Assembly (NCBI RefSeq): GCF_032193765.1
Contig: NZ_JAVBIJ010000001.1
Location: 1,302,001 to 1,366,000, forward strand
Reading direction: 5' to 3'
DNA length: 64,000 bases
From: Rhodoferax potami
GTDB taxonomy: Bacteria > Pseudomonadota > Gammaproteobacteria > Burkholderiales > Burkholderiaceae_C
Under the pieces are notes generated by a model that was not told where the DNA came from, searched no databases, and saw only the letters and a program-made list of their open reading frames with translations. Positions 9,532-18,888 of the stretch are shown here, piece by piece. Made by a program: the position numbers and the translations under genes. Positions within the stretch are counted from its first letter, which is position 1, and each line of letters starts with the position of its first letter.

Positions 9532-12338
9532 AGCACGGCTTTCGCCGTGCGGCGCGCCGTAGCCCACGGCACCACCGCATCCGCCGGCATGGGCTTGGCA
9601 ATGCCATACCCCTGGCCCATTTCGCAGCCCAAGGACAACAACTTTTCTGCTTGCTGATCGGTCTCTACGCCTTCGGCAATCACCGCGCGGTCGAACGCAC
9701 GGGCCAGACCGACGATCGCGCTCACCAAGGTGCTGTCCTCCGGGTCGGTCAGAATGCCGTCGACAAACATGCGGTCAATTTTGATGGTCTCCGCCGGCAG
9801 TCGTTTCAGGTATGACAAAGACGAAAAGCCGGTCCCGAAGTCGTCAAGCGAAAAGCTCACGCCCAAGGCCTGACACTCCTGCATCATGTGGCGCATGTAT
9901 TGAATGTCCTGAAGCGCAGCGGACTCCAAGATCTCGAGCTCCAGCAGCCCGGCGGGGACGGAGGGGTAGTCCAACAGCAGGGATCGCAGCGAGTCCACGA
10001 AATCCGGCCGGTGGAAATGGCGCGCGGCAATATTCACGCTGACTTTCCAGGCGTGCCCCTGTTGTACCCACTGCTGCAATTGCCGCATGGCCTGCGAGAG
10101 CACCCAGTTGCCGGTGTCGACGATCAGGTCGGTCTCTTCAATCAAAGGCAGGAAGGCTTGCGGGCCCACCAAGCCGTCCTCCGGATGCTGCCAGCGGAGC
10201 AAGGCCTCGAAACCGATGATGTCGCCGCTGCGCAAATACACCTTGGGCTGGTAGTGCAAGCGGAATTCTTCGGACTGCAGGGCCTCGCCGATCCGGGCCA
10301 TGCGGGTGTGGGTGGTTTGAACCTGCTGGTCTTGCAAGGCATCGAACAAATGGAGGTTGCCTCTGCCTGCCTGCTTGGCTTGGTACATGGCCTGATCGGC
10401 GTGTCGTAGCAGGGTATCGGGGCTCGCGTTGTCCATCGGGTATACCGCAATGCCGGCACTCGCCGTGCAGCTCACAGTGACATCGTCAATGGCAAAGGGC
10501 TGGGCGAGAGCCCCCAGCAACTCGCGCACGCGTGCAAACAACCGGGGCCCCTGTGCACTTTCGTGAAACAGCACCACAAACTCATCGCCACCCAGCCTTG
10601 CGATGTCGGATTCGTCTTTGACAAAGCGCCGCAGGCGCAGACCGACTTCTTTGAGCAGACGGTCGCCGATTCGCTGCCCCTCGGATTCATTGATCGCCTG
10701 AAAATGGTCCAGATCCAGCAGGCAAAGCGCCAGGCTCTGCCCGGATTCGCGGGCCTGAAACAGCGCGTGGGTGAGCCGCTCACCCAGTGCGGTGCGGTTG
10801 TTCAATCCGGTGAGGGGGTCGTGGCGTGCTTGCCATGAAATTTCATTCTTCAGCGCGTTGGTTTCGGTGACATCACGGAACACCAGCACGCAACCGGACA
10901 CCTCGCCCCCCGAATAACGGATCGGAGAGGCCGTGAATTCGATGGCGTAGCGCTCGCCGGAGCGATGCACCAGAAGCTGATTCAAGGCGTGGACCGGCGA
11001 TTGCACCAGGTGCAACTGATTCACCTGGAGCCCCTCTGGCAGTGGTTGAGAGGTGGGGTCCCGGCGAAAAACGGATGCTAGTGGCAGCCCCACAGCCTGC
11101 ACCAACTGGTGGCCTGTCAGGTACTGGGCCGCCTCGTTCATGGTTTCAATGCGCCCGGCGGCATTGGTCGTGATGACACCGTCTGCGATCGACGAGAGCG
11201 TGACTACTGCGCGCTCTTTCTCGGCCAACAGCGCTGCTTGGGCGTTCTTGCGGTCGGTAATGTCTACCAGTGCGCCGATGGTGCCAGCCTGGGTACCGTC
11301 CCGGAGGGTGAACGGCGCCTTGTAGTAGCCCATGTCACGGACCTGGTGTTCATCGACCAGGATCTGGATCTCGTGATCCTCCCGCGGTTTACCGAACTTT
11401 TGATACTGGTTGGTCCCGCGGGGAAAGTTGGCGAAATCGCTGAGCAAGCGGCCGCCCACCACCGCGCCGGAAGGGTGGTTGAAAAACTCTTCCCAGGCTT
11501 TGTTGACCCCAAGACAGGTGCCGTCCTGATCTCTTAAAAAAACAGGAAGTGGCAGCGCATTGATGAATTGATGTGTGAAGTGAACCTGCTCATGGTGATC
11601 TGTTTTGCTCTGGCGCAAGGAGTGCACCAAGGACTCGATTTCTGCCGCCATGGCATTAAAGGTCTGGGCCACCGCGCGCATTTCGGAAGTGCCGGTTTCC
11701 ACCATCCGCACCCCCAACTCCCCGGAACGCAGCGTGTCGGTAGCGAAACTTAAACGCTCCAGCAAGCGGGAATTGACCCTTAAGAGCAGCGACAACAAGG
11801 TGAACACCGTCACGATGATCAACAGAGACACCGGGATCTGCCGCATCACAGTGACCCAGCTCTTTTGCAGGGTGGTGTCGCCTCGCATCCGGACCGTCAA
11901 GCGGGCCTTGCTGCCTTGAGGGGAGAGGGCCTCGAACTCTTGTTGCAACGGCGCAAGGTTGGCGAGCTCAGCAAACCAGCGGGGGACTTGGGCGCTCGAC
12001 GTACCGGACCTGTCGCTGGTGTAGCTGCGACCGTCAAACTCCCATTGAAGGGACTGCACACCGCGATGCCTGCCCAGTTCCTCGTCCAAGGAGTCTTGGA
12101 TCTCGGTGCCATGGGAGACTAGGCTTTTGCGCAGCAGATTGTCTGGAACATACGCACCCAGCAGCTCCAGTTGCAAGGCCCGGTCTTCCGTGGCCTCGGC
12201 AACAATGTCTTTGATGAGCAAGTGATACCGCGTCAGGCTCACAGCGACCATGATCACCAGAATCGCGAAGTAGAGCAGGGGATAGCTTCCGCGGAAAAAA
12301 GGTAGTCGTTGTGTGGCTCTCTGTTTTACCTGGGGCAT
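9528..12338 (-). CDS. Membrane HAMP-PAS-GGDEF-EAL cyclic-di-GMP enzyme
   Basis: This 936-residue protein has a membrane helix at about residues 20-40, a periplasmic sensor domain of about 125 residues, and a second membrane helix near 170-190. HAMP, two PAS domains, GGDEF and EAL follow. The diguanylate cyclase motif is intact (ARLGGDEFVVLFHE) and the phosphodiesterase signature is intact (EALLRWQHPEDG, then DDFGTGFSSLSYLKRLP). Either activity is therefore possible, with the balance set by the sensors. It is anchored in the inner membrane. No neighbouring gene points to a specific output. It converges with the esterase gene. Confidence 0.93.
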   Translation of the reverse strand: MPQVKQRATQRLPFFRGSYPLLYFAILVIMVAVSLTRYHLLIKDIVAEATEDRALQLELLGAYVPDNLLRKSLVSHGTEIQDSLDEELGRHRGVQSLQWEFDGRSYTSDRSGTSSAQVPRWFAELANLAPLQQEFEALSPQGSKARLTVRMRGDTTLQKSWVTVMRQIPVSLLIIVTVFTLLSLLLRVNSRLLERLSFATDTLRSGELGVRMVETGTSEMRAVAQTFNAMAAEIESLVHSLRQSKTDHHEQVHFTHQFINALPLPVFLRDQDGTCLGVNKAWEEFFNHPSGAVVGGRLLSDFANFPRGTNQYQKFGKPREDHEIQILVDEHQVRDMGYYKAPFTLRDGTQAGTIGALVDITDRKNAQAALLAEKERAVVTLSSIADGVITTNAAGRIETMNEAAQYLTGHQLVQAVGLPLASVFRRDPTSQPLPEGLQVNQLHLVQSPVHALNQLLVHRSGERYAIEFTASPIRYSGGEVSGCVLVFRDVTETNALKNEISWQARHDPLTGLNNRTALGERLTHALFQARESGQSLALCLLDLDHFQAINESEGQRIGDRLLKEVGLRLRRFVKDESDIARLGGDEFVVLFHESAQGPRLFARVRELLGALAQPFAIDDVTVSCTASAGIAVYPMDNASPDTLLRHADQAMYQAKQAGRGNLHLFDALQDQQVQTTHTRMARIGEALQSEEFRLHYQPKVYLRSGDIIGFEALLRWQHPEDGLVGPQAFLPLIEETDLIVDTGNWVLSQAMRQLQQWVQQGHAWKVSVNIAARHFHRPDFVDSLRSLLLDYPSVPAGLLELEILESAALQDIQYMRHMMQECQALGVSFSLDDFGTGFSSLSYLKRLPAETIKIDRMFVDGILTDPEDSTLVSAIVGLARAFDRAVIAEGVETDQQAEKLLSLGCEMGQGYGIAKPMPADAVVPWATARRTAKAVL

Positions 12339-12438
12339 AGCGACGGCGGAATGGAGCGCTGCAGCGCGGATGATGAAGGCGCTGCGCAGTGTATAGCGCT
12401 ATCTGACCCCGGATAGCGCTCACGAGGGTAAAGATAGC

Positions 12439-13575
12439 CTACATCGCCTTGGCCAGCATGGCCCTGTAGTCCTCCTCATTGGCCAAGCGTGGATTGGTCT
12501 TGTGACAGTGGTCCGCCATGGCGCCCGCGATGATTTTGTCGAACAGATCTTCGGTGACGCCCATGGCGGCGAGACCCGAGGGCAGGCCTAGTCGGGCGCT
12601 CATGTCTTTGACAGCGTCTCCGATATCAGCAGCGGAGTTCAAACCCATGGCATGGGCCATGCGCTGCAGGCGCTTGTCTGCTTTCACAGAATCAGCTTCT
12701 GCGTTGAATGCAATGACCGCCGGCAAAAACATGGCGTTGAGGGTGCCATGGTGCAAGCGCGGATCCACGCCGCCCAGACTGTGGCTGAGCGAATGCACAC
12801 AACCCAGACCTTTCTGAAACGCCATGGCGCCTTGCATGCTGGCACTCATCAGTTGGCGGCGCGCCTCGATATCCGTGCCATCGGTAGTGGCGCGTTCGAT
12901 ATGGGCCCATGCCCGCTCCAAGCCGTCGAGGGCGATGCCGTCCGCCGGCGGATTAAAAGCGGCAGACATAAAGGTCTCCATGCAGTGTGCCACCGCGTCC
13001 ATGCCGGTTGCAGCGGTCAGACGCGCTGGCAAGCCCAGGGTCAGCTCCGGGTCGCAGATGGCCGACTTGGGCACCAGGTACCAGCTATGGAAACCAAGCT
13101 TGCGATGGTCATCCACAATGATGATGGCACCCCGCGCCACTTCACTGCCGGTGCCGCTGGTGGTCGGTACCGCGATCAGGGGAGCGACTTTGTCGGTGAT
13201 GCGGGCAGAGCCGCCCTCGATGGTGGCGTAGTGGGTTAGCGGCCCTTCATGGGTCGCCGCGATGGCAACGCCTTTGGCGCAGTCAATGGCGGAGCCGCCG
13301 CCCACCGCAATCAAACCATCACAGCCTCGTGCCCGGTAAAGCGCAGCGGCCGACCGCACTGCGGCTTCGGTGGGGTTGGAAGGGGTCTGGTCAAAGACGG
13401 CTGCGGGCATGTCCCCCAAGGCATTCAAGGCCCGCTGCAAGATACCGGCGGCCTTGACGCCCGCATCTGTCACGATCAACGGGCGGCTGATGCCGACGCG
13501 CTCGCACTCACTGCGCAGCAGGCGCAGTGCGCCACATTCAAACTGGATCTGGGTCAGGTATTGAATCAAAGCCAT
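12439..13575 (-). CDS. Iron-containing alcohol dehydrogenase
   Basis: This 378-residue protein of the group III alcohol dehydrogenase family has the nucleotide-binding stretch GGGSAIDCAKG. It also has the metal-binding histidine region MDAVAHCMETF and GLGCVHSLSHSLGG. Such enzymes reduce or oxidise alcohols/aldehydes with NAD(P) and Fe2+, and maleylacetate reductase is a related possibility. I start it at the ATG at 13575 (MALIQYLTQ) because the longer frame to 13758 overlaps the divergent hydrolase gene. The divergent esterase starts 55 bases away, so the two may share a control region. The substrate is not evident. Confidence 0.88.
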   Translation of the reverse strand: MALIQYLTQIQFECGALRLLRSECERVGISRPLIVTDAGVKAAGILQRALNALGDMPAAVFDQTPSNPTEAAVRSAAALYRARGCDGLIAVGGGSAIDCAKGVAIAATHEGPLTHYATIEGGSARITDKVAPLIAVPTTSGTGSEVARGAIIIVDDHRKLGFHSWYLVPKSAICDPELTLGLPARLTAATGMDAVAHCMETFMSAAFNPPADGIALDGLERAWAHIERATTDGTDIEARRQLMSASMQGAMAFQKGLGCVHSLSHSLGGVDPRLHHGTLNAMFLPAVIAFNAEADSVKADKRLQRMAHAMGLNSAADIGDAVKDMSARLGLPSGLAAMGVTEDLFDKIIAGAMADHCHKTNPRLANEEDYRAMLAKAM

Positions 13576-13630
13576 GGTGTCGCCGTGTAGGATTGAACAG
13601 GTTTCCAATGTACCCAATTCACTACGTTCC

Positions 13631-14626
13631 ATGAGTCCCCATTTTGACCGCCACGCCAACCCGCGTGCCTTGCTCACTCCGGCCACGCTGAAGGTGGTGG
13701 ACAGTATTGCCCGGGCAGGGCACGTGCCCATGCATGCACTCTCAGCAACCCAAGCCAAAGCGGCTTATGCGGCAGCGGCCAATGTGCTGGAGTTGCCGGT
13801 ACAAAAGCTCGCGCGGGTCGAAGACTTTTCAATCCCGGCGCGCGATGGATACGCGATTCCTGCCCGCCACTACGCACCGGATCACACGGCTTTGCCGGTG
13901 CTGCTGTATCTGCATGGTGGTGGCTTTACCGTGGGGAGCCTCGCCACCCACGACGGCCTTTGCCGCCGCTTGGCCCACCTGGCAGGTTGCGCCGTGGTCG
14001 CCCTCGACTACCGGTTGGCCCCGGAGTACAAATTCCCGACAGCGCATGAGGACAGCTGGGATGCCCTGCAATGGCTCACCCGCCATGGTGCCGAACGCGG
14101 GTTGAATGGCCAGCGCATGGCCATTGGCGGGGACAGTGCCGGAGGCACTTTGTCTGCCGCATGCGCCATTGAAGCGCGGGATCAGGGCTTGCCTTTGGCC
14201 TTGCAGTTGCTTTTTTATCCAGGTTGTGCCGGTCACCAAAACACGCCGTCACACCGCCGCTATGCCAAAGGCTTTGTTCTCGACGAGACCAATATCACTT
14301 ACTTTTTCGATCACTACATACGCACACCAGCTGACCGGGATGACTGGCGCTTTGCCCCGCTGGACGGCGTGCGCCCGGACGGACTGGAAGCCGATCTTGC
14401 CGGTACGGCGCCTGCATGGATAGGGCTTGCCGAATGCGACCCCTTGGTAGACGAGGGGGTGCAGTATGCCGACCGCCTGCGCATGGCGGGTGTGCCGGTA
14501 GATCTGGAAATTTACCGGGGCGTTGTCCACGAGTTCATCAAAATGGGCCGCGCCATCCCGGAGGCGGCCCACGCGCATGCCGATGCCGCCCGCGCGCTGC
14601 GCGCGGCACTCCACACCACTACCTGA
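13631..14626 (+). CDS. Alpha/beta-hydrolase of the hormone-sensitive-lipase family
   Basis: This 331-residue enzyme carries the family IV (HSL) oxyanion motif HGGGF, the nucleophile motif GDSAGG, the acid in AECDPLVDEG and the histidine in GVVHEF, all at normal spacing. It should hydrolyse short- to medium-chain esters in the cytoplasm. The start is the ATG at 13631 (MSPHFDRHANPR). The stop is followed after 10 bases by the thioesterase-GNAT gene, so the two are probably one operon divergent from the iron alcohol dehydrogenase. Confidence 0.9.
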   Translation: MSPHFDRHANPRALLTPATLKVVDSIARAGHVPMHALSATQAKAAYAAAANVLELPVQKLARVEDFSIPARDGYAIPARHYAPDHTALPVLLYLHGGGFTVGSLATHDGLCRRLAHLAGCAVVALDYRLAPEYKFPTAHEDSWDALQWLTRHGAERGLNGQRMAIGGDSAGGTLSAACAIEARDQGLPLALQLLFYPGCAGHQNTPSHRRYAKGFVLDETNITYFFDHYIRTPADRDDWRFAPLDGVRPDGLEADLAGTAPAWIGLAECDPLVDEGVQYADRLRMAGVPVDLEIYRGVVHEFIKMGRAIPEAAHAHADAARALRAALHTTT

Positions 14627-14636
14627 GGCTGACATC

Positions 14637-15503
14637 ATGAATTCTTCGCTCCAAGACTTCAGGTTCTTGCACCCGCTACGGGTGCGATGGTCGGAGGTGG
14701 ATATGCAAAAGATCGTATTCAACGCGCATTACCTGATGTACCTCGACACCGCCATGGGTGCCTATTGGCGTGTATTGGCGCTCCCTTACGGCGACACGAT
14801 GGCGTCGTTGGAGGGTGATTTGTTCGTCAAAAAAGCCACCTTGGAATACCACGCTCCGGCGCTCTATGACGAGTTGCTGCAAGTGGGGCTCCGGCTGGAG
14901 TCCATCGGCAATAGTTCACTGCGGTATGCAGGTGCGGTGTTTCACAACGGCGCACTACTCGTCAGCGCTGAGCTGATTTATGTGTTCGCTGATCCCGAAA
15001 GCCGCACGTCCCGCCAAGTTCCCACAGTACTAAGAAAGGTTCTCACGGATTTCGAAGCGGGCACGCCCATGATCGAGACGATTACAGGGTCTTGGCAGGC
15101 TCTGGGCGAAAGCATCACGCCCTTGCGAAATAGCGTGTTTGTGAACGAACAAAAGATATCGCCCACTCTGGTCTATGACGACGCCGATGAATCGGCGATA
15201 CACGCGGCCGTGGTCAATGGTTTAGGGCGAGTGGTTTCCAGCGGACGGCTTCTGGTGCACGCACCCGGAACCGGCCGCATCGGCCGGATGGCCACAGACC
15301 CGGCCTTGCGCGGCCAGGGTTTGGCACGAGAAGTACTTCACGCCTTGATGAACGCATCCAAGCAGCGCGGGGATAGAGCCATCGTGCTGCACGCCCAAAC
15401 AAGCGCAGCCGGGTTCTATCGAAAAGAAGGGTTTGAGCCCGTAGGGCCAGAATTCAAAGAGGCGGGCATTGCCCACCAAGAGATGGAAATTCGCTGGCCC
15501 TGA
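14637..15503 (+). CDS. Fusion of hotdog acyl-CoA thioesterase (YbgC/FadM type) and GNAT acetyltransferase
   Basis: Residues 1-130 are a 4-hydroxybenzoyl-CoA-thioesterase-like hotdog domain. They begin RVRWSEVDMQKIVFNAHYL, with the catalytic-site Asp in EVD. Residues from about 145 are a GNAT domain with the acetyl-CoA-binding stretch RMATDPALRGQGLAREV and the late GFYRKEGFEPVG strand. The two activities would meet at acyl- or acetyl-CoA, but the substrate of the fusion is not known to me. The ATG at 14637 lies 10 bases after the esterase stop. There is no membrane segment. The GNAT part also resembles ElaA/YjcF-type acetyltransferases. Confidence 0.82.
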   Translation: MNSSLQDFRFLHPLRVRWSEVDMQKIVFNAHYLMYLDTAMGAYWRVLALPYGDTMASLEGDLFVKKATLEYHAPALYDELLQVGLRLESIGNSSLRYAGAVFHNGALLVSAELIYVFADPESRTSRQVPTVLRKVLTDFEAGTPMIETITGSWQALGESITPLRNSVFVNEQKISPTLVYDDADESAIHAAVVNGLGRVVSSGRLLVHAPGTGRIGRMATDPALRGQGLAREVLHALMNASKQRGDRAIVLHAQTSAAGFYRKEGFEPVGPEFKEAGIAHQEMEIRWP

Positions 15504-15524
15504 AGAGCGGCCGCCGGGCTTAAG

Positions 15525-16160
15525 TTAAAAGCCTAACGAGGCCAGCAAGTCATCCACATCATCTTGCTTGAGTGCGTTGTCCGCAGTTTGCGGCCCCTCG
15601 AGCACATGGTCGTCTACGGACACGGTGCCTTCGGTTGCAGCAGCCTTTGTGCTCACCACAGCCTCCGGGCTACTGTCGATCAGGAGCTGGACCAATTGCA
15701 TTTCGGTCCGGGTGATGATGTCGATCACCTTTTTGATCACCTGGCCCGACAGATCCTGGAAATCCTGGGCCATCATGATGTCACTCAAGACCTCGGCCTG
15801 CTTGGATGAAAACTGCGCCGTGGAGTGGGCAAACTTTCCGCAAGTCACTAAAAGGCCCTTGGCTTTCTCATCGCTGTAGTCCGCACTCTGCGCCAAGCGC
15901 GTGAGCGCAGCACCCAGTTCGTCGCCGCGTTTCGCCAAGTCATCGCAAGCGGGCTTGGCTTCTTCGACCAGGTTCAACACCTTGTTGGCCGCGTCTTCGG
16001 TCATCTTGCCCACATAGGCCAAGCGATCGCGGGCGTTCGGAATTTCTTCGACGATGTTATGGAGTTGGTTCGCGCCCAATACCGAGAGTGCTTCGTGCAT
16101 TTCACGGGTGATAGAACCCAATCGGGCAAAAGCTTCTTCTTTGCTAAGCGGTGTAGACAT
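15525..16160 (-). CDS. cheZ: CheZ, CheY-P phosphatase
   Basis: This all-helical protein of about 211 residues carries the CheZ active-site segment MMAQDFQDLSGQVIKKV, in which the Asp and Gln act on phospho-CheY. The C-terminus DDVDDLLASLGF matches the CheY-binding tail of CheZ proteins. The longer frame starts with a TTG at 16196. I prefer the ATG at 16160 (MSTPLSKEEAF), which has AAGGA about 12 bases upstream. It is separated from other chemotaxis genes here and converges with the thioesterase-GNAT gene, 21 bases apart. Confidence 0.88.
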   Translation of the reverse strand: MSTPLSKEEAFARLGSITREMHEALSVLGANQLHNIVEEIPNARDRLAYVGKMTEDAANKVLNLVEEAKPACDDLAKRGDELGAALTRLAQSADYSDEKAKGLLVTCGKFAHSTAQFSSKQAEVLSDIMMAQDFQDLSGQVIKKVIDIITRTEMQLVQLLIDSSPEAVVSTKAAATEGTVSVDDHVLEGPQTADNALKQDDVDDLLASLGF

Positions 16161-16264
16161 AAGCGGTCGTAGTCCTTCGGGCGCGGTGTCGTTCAATGCT
16201 TATTATGGGCTGCCTTGCGTCACATGCAACCCGTCAACCCCGATAAACAGATGGTAAACAGGCC

Positions 16265-17194
16265 TCAAATGTCTTCCAACAACGGATAAGGCAAAGGTTG
16301 GAGCGTGAGCCTAGCCTCGGCAACTGCCAATTCAGCGTCTTGGTGAGAGGTCTGTAACACCACCAAGGCGTCATATCCCCCGGCAGGGCAGGCCGCAACT
16401 TGCACGACTTGGCCAACGACGCTGTCACTGTCTTCAGCCACACAGACGTCTTGGCCCGGCGAAAGTTCGACAGCTGTGTGTGCGAGGTAGGTGCGTCGCT
16501 TTAATGTGCCCCGAAATTGACTGCGAGCTACCACCTCTTGGCCCGGGTAGCAGCCCTTTTTGAAGTTGACCCCGCCTACAGACTCGTAGTTCAACATTTG
16601 CGGCACAAAAGCCTCATAGACCGGCTGTGTCACGGTGGCGATGCCGCTGATGACTTCTCCCCATTGCCAGGTCTGCAAACTCATTTCCGCACCTTCTGGT
16701 TGAGGTGCATTGACCGGGCTCACCCAGAGTTGACGCTTGGTGGGGCCCGAGGGATAAAGCGTAATGGCGGTGCCGTCCGCCAAGTCAGCCTTGGACCAAG
16801 CCTGGTCATGCGTCCCAGCTGTGGTTTTAGTAGCGTCTCCAGAGAGTCCCCAGATGGCGTAGCTGTCCGACACGTCACTCAACTGAACCTTGGCGCGCAT
16901 CACAAACATCGATAGACGCTTGAGCGTAGGAGCCAGCAGATCTTTGCTGCAAAGCAAAAAGATATCGCCATCTGATGCTTTAAATCCGACGAAGCTGGCC
17001 TGCATGCGGCCTTTGGCATTGCAAAAAGCTGCCAAGCGAGCTTGATCTGAGCCCAGCAGGGAGAAATCCTGCGTCAGTTGGCCATGAATGAATTTGGCAG
17101 CGTCGGCGCCGTGAAGTCGGATCACGCCCCAATGTGTCAATCTTGCCACCCCGGCAGGCAGGGCGAATGGTGTGGATGCGTTCAGTACGGTCAT
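16265..17194 (-). CDS. ygfZ: YgfZ/GcvT-fold folate-binding protein for Fe-S cluster maintenance
   Basis: The diagnostic motif KKGCYPGQEVVAR, with its essential cysteine, is present near residue 215. The N-terminal GcvT-like fold is also seen (LHGADAAKFIHGQLTQDF). YgfZ/IBA57 proteins use tetrahydrofolate to help assemble or repair certain [4Fe-4S] enzymes in the cytoplasm. The start is set at the ATG at 17194 (MTVLNAS). The longer frame to 17254 would overlap the divergent mltG start at 17241. The gene is divergent from mltG. Confidence 0.9.
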   Translation of the reverse strand: MTVLNASTPFALPAGVARLTHWGVIRLHGADAAKFIHGQLTQDFSLLGSDQARLAAFCNAKGRMQASFVGFKASDGDIFLLCSKDLLAPTLKRLSMFVMRAKVQLSDVSDSYAIWGLSGDATKTTAGTHDQAWSKADLADGTAITLYPSGPTKRQLWVSPVNAPQPEGAEMSLQTWQWGEVISGIATVTQPVYEAFVPQMLNYESVGGVNFKKGCYPGQEVVARSQFRGTLKRRTYLAHTAVELSPGQDVCVAEDSDSVVGQVVQVAACPAGGYDALVVLQTSHQDAELAVAEARLTLQPLPYPLLEDI

Positions 17195-17240
17195 AGCCTG
17201 AATTATCATTCTTCGTTTCATCCAGACAGAGAGTAGGGCC

Positions 17241-18221
17241 GTGCGCTTTTTCATTGCCGTCGTTTTGGCAGTTGTCGCCTTGGTGGCTTCGGGCTTTGCA
17301 TGGGTTCAGTCACCGCTGAAGTTGGAATCAACAGTGGTTGATATTCATATAGACGCAGGAAGTAGTGCGCGTGAAGTGGCACATCAGGTGGCAGGCTCGG
17401 GAGTGGATGTGTCGGAAGACCTGCTCTATGCATGGTTCCGGCTCTCTGGCAAATCGCGCCAAATCCGCGCTGGCAGTTACGAGCTGAATGCAGGTATCAC
17501 GCCCCGGACGTTGCTGGAAAAGTTTGTACGCGGTGACCAAGCGCTCAGGTCCGTCACCATTCTGGAAGGCTGGACATTTCGCCAAGCAAGACAGGCCTTG
17601 GCCAAAGCCGACGCACTCAAACAAGACAGCCGGGGTTTGTCGGACGACGCCATCATGGCAGCCCTCGGGAGACCCGGGCAACATCCGGAAGGGCGCTTTT
17701 TTCCTGACACCTACACCTATGCCAAGGGCAGCAGTGATATGGATGTACTCGGGCAGGCCCTCAAAGCAATGGACAAGCAACTCGAGGCCGCGTGGAGCCT
17801 TCGCCGAGCAAACCAGCATTTGCAAACGCCCGAGCAGGCTTTGATTCTCGCCAGCATCATTGAAAAAGAAACAGGCAAGACGGCGGACCAAACGTTGATT
17901 TCATCGGTATTTCACAACCGGATGCAAATTGGAATGCGCTTGCAAACCGATCCGACGGTGATTTATGGCTTAGGCGAACGTTTCGACGGCAACTTGCGAC
18001 GCTCCGATTTGCTGGCGGATACCCCTTACAACACCTACACCCGCAATGGTCTGCCTCCGACCCCGATTTCTTTACCGGGGAAATCTGCACTCATTGCCGC
18101 GATTCAACCGGTGTCATCCAAGGCACTTTATTTTGTGGCCCGAGGAGATGGAAGCAGCTATTTCAGCGAATCGTTGGACGAGCACAATAGGGCAGTCGAC
18201 AAGTACCAAAGAGGGCGCTGA
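17241..18221 (+). CDS. mltG: MltG, endolytic murein transglycosylase
   Basis: This 326-residue inner-membrane protein has an N-terminal membrane helix (FFIAVVLAVVALVASGFAWV) and the catalytic-glutamate motif LASIIEKETGK. The C-terminal LDTPYNTY-type signature reads LADTPYNTYTRNGLPPTPI. It cleaves nascent glycan strands and terminates their growth. The start is a GTG at 17241. The next gene, tmk, begins 10 bases after its stop, and mltG-tmk-holB order is conserved across many proteobacteria. Confidence 0.95.
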   Translation: MRFFIAVVLAVVALVASGFAWVQSPLKLESTVVDIHIDAGSSAREVAHQVAGSGVDVSEDLLYAWFRLSGKSRQIRAGSYELNAGITPRTLLEKFVRGDQALRSVTILEGWTFRQARQALAKADALKQDSRGLSDDAIMAALGRPGQHPEGRFFPDTYTYAKGSSDMDVLGQALKAMDKQLEAAWSLRRANQHLQTPEQALILASIIEKETGKTADQTLISSVFHNRMQIGMRLQTDPTVIYGLGERFDGNLRRSDLLADTPYNTYTRNGLPPTPISLPGKSALIAAIQPVSSKALYFVARGDGSSYFSESLDEHNRAVDKYQRGR

Positions 18222-18231
18222 GCCAGAAGTT

Positions 18232-18888
18232 ATGCAGGGACTGTTTATAAGTTTTGAGGGTATCGATGGAGCGGGCAAATCGACCCATATCGATGCTGTC
18301 CGGCTAGCGTTCGAAGCCTCGGGCGCCAGAGTCACCTTGACGCGGGAGCCAGGTGGCACGCCGTTGGCGGAGCAGCTGCGGGGTTTGGTCTTGAATGACC
18401 CGATGGACGCAATGACTGAGGCACTGATTGTGTTTGCCGCGAGGCGCGATCACTTAAAACAGGTGATTTGGCCCGCATTAGCGCGTGGCGATGTGGTTCT
18501 GTGTGACCGCTTTTCTGATGCTAGCTTTGCCTATCAAGGCGGGGGCAGAGGTTGCGCTTGGAGCACCTTGGAGACCCTTGAAGCTTGGGTGCAAACTCCG
18601 CCGGTTGCGAAGAACGACGCTACTTTGCCGCAACCCATAAAGCCGCTGTTGACTATATGGTTCGAGTTGCCGGCCACCGTAGCGGCCCAGCGGCTCGCGG
18701 GTGCGCGGATACCGGATAAATTTGAATCGCAACCTCAGGCGTTCTTTGAAAAAGTGGCAGAGGCCTACGAACGGCGAGCACAAGAGGACCCTACACGTTT
18801 TGCCAGGATCAATGCTGATCAAACAATGGCTGCCGTGCGCTCTGATGTACTGGCAGCACTTGTGACGCGAGGACTGCTGAAAGCATGA
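18232..18888 (+). CDS. tmk: Thymidylate kinase
   Basis: This 218-residue kinase converts dTMP to dTDP. The P-loop GIDGAGKST is at the N-terminus, and the DR-motif CDRFSDASFAYQGGGRG and a LID-like segment follow. The start is the ATG at 18232 (MQGLFISFEG), 10 bases after mltG. The alternative upstream start inside mltG adds residues foreign to the family. It overlaps holB by 4 bases (ATGA). Confidence 0.96.
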   Translation: MQGLFISFEGIDGAGKSTHIDAVRLAFEASGARVTLTREPGGTPLAEQLRGLVLNDPMDAMTEALIVFAARRDHLKQVIWPALARGDVVLCDRFSDASFAYQGGGRGCAWSTLETLEAWVQTPPVAKNDATLPQPIKPLLTIWFELPATVAAQRLAGARIPDKFESQPQAFFEKVAEAYERRAQEDPTRFARINADQTMAAVRSDVLAALVTRGLLKA

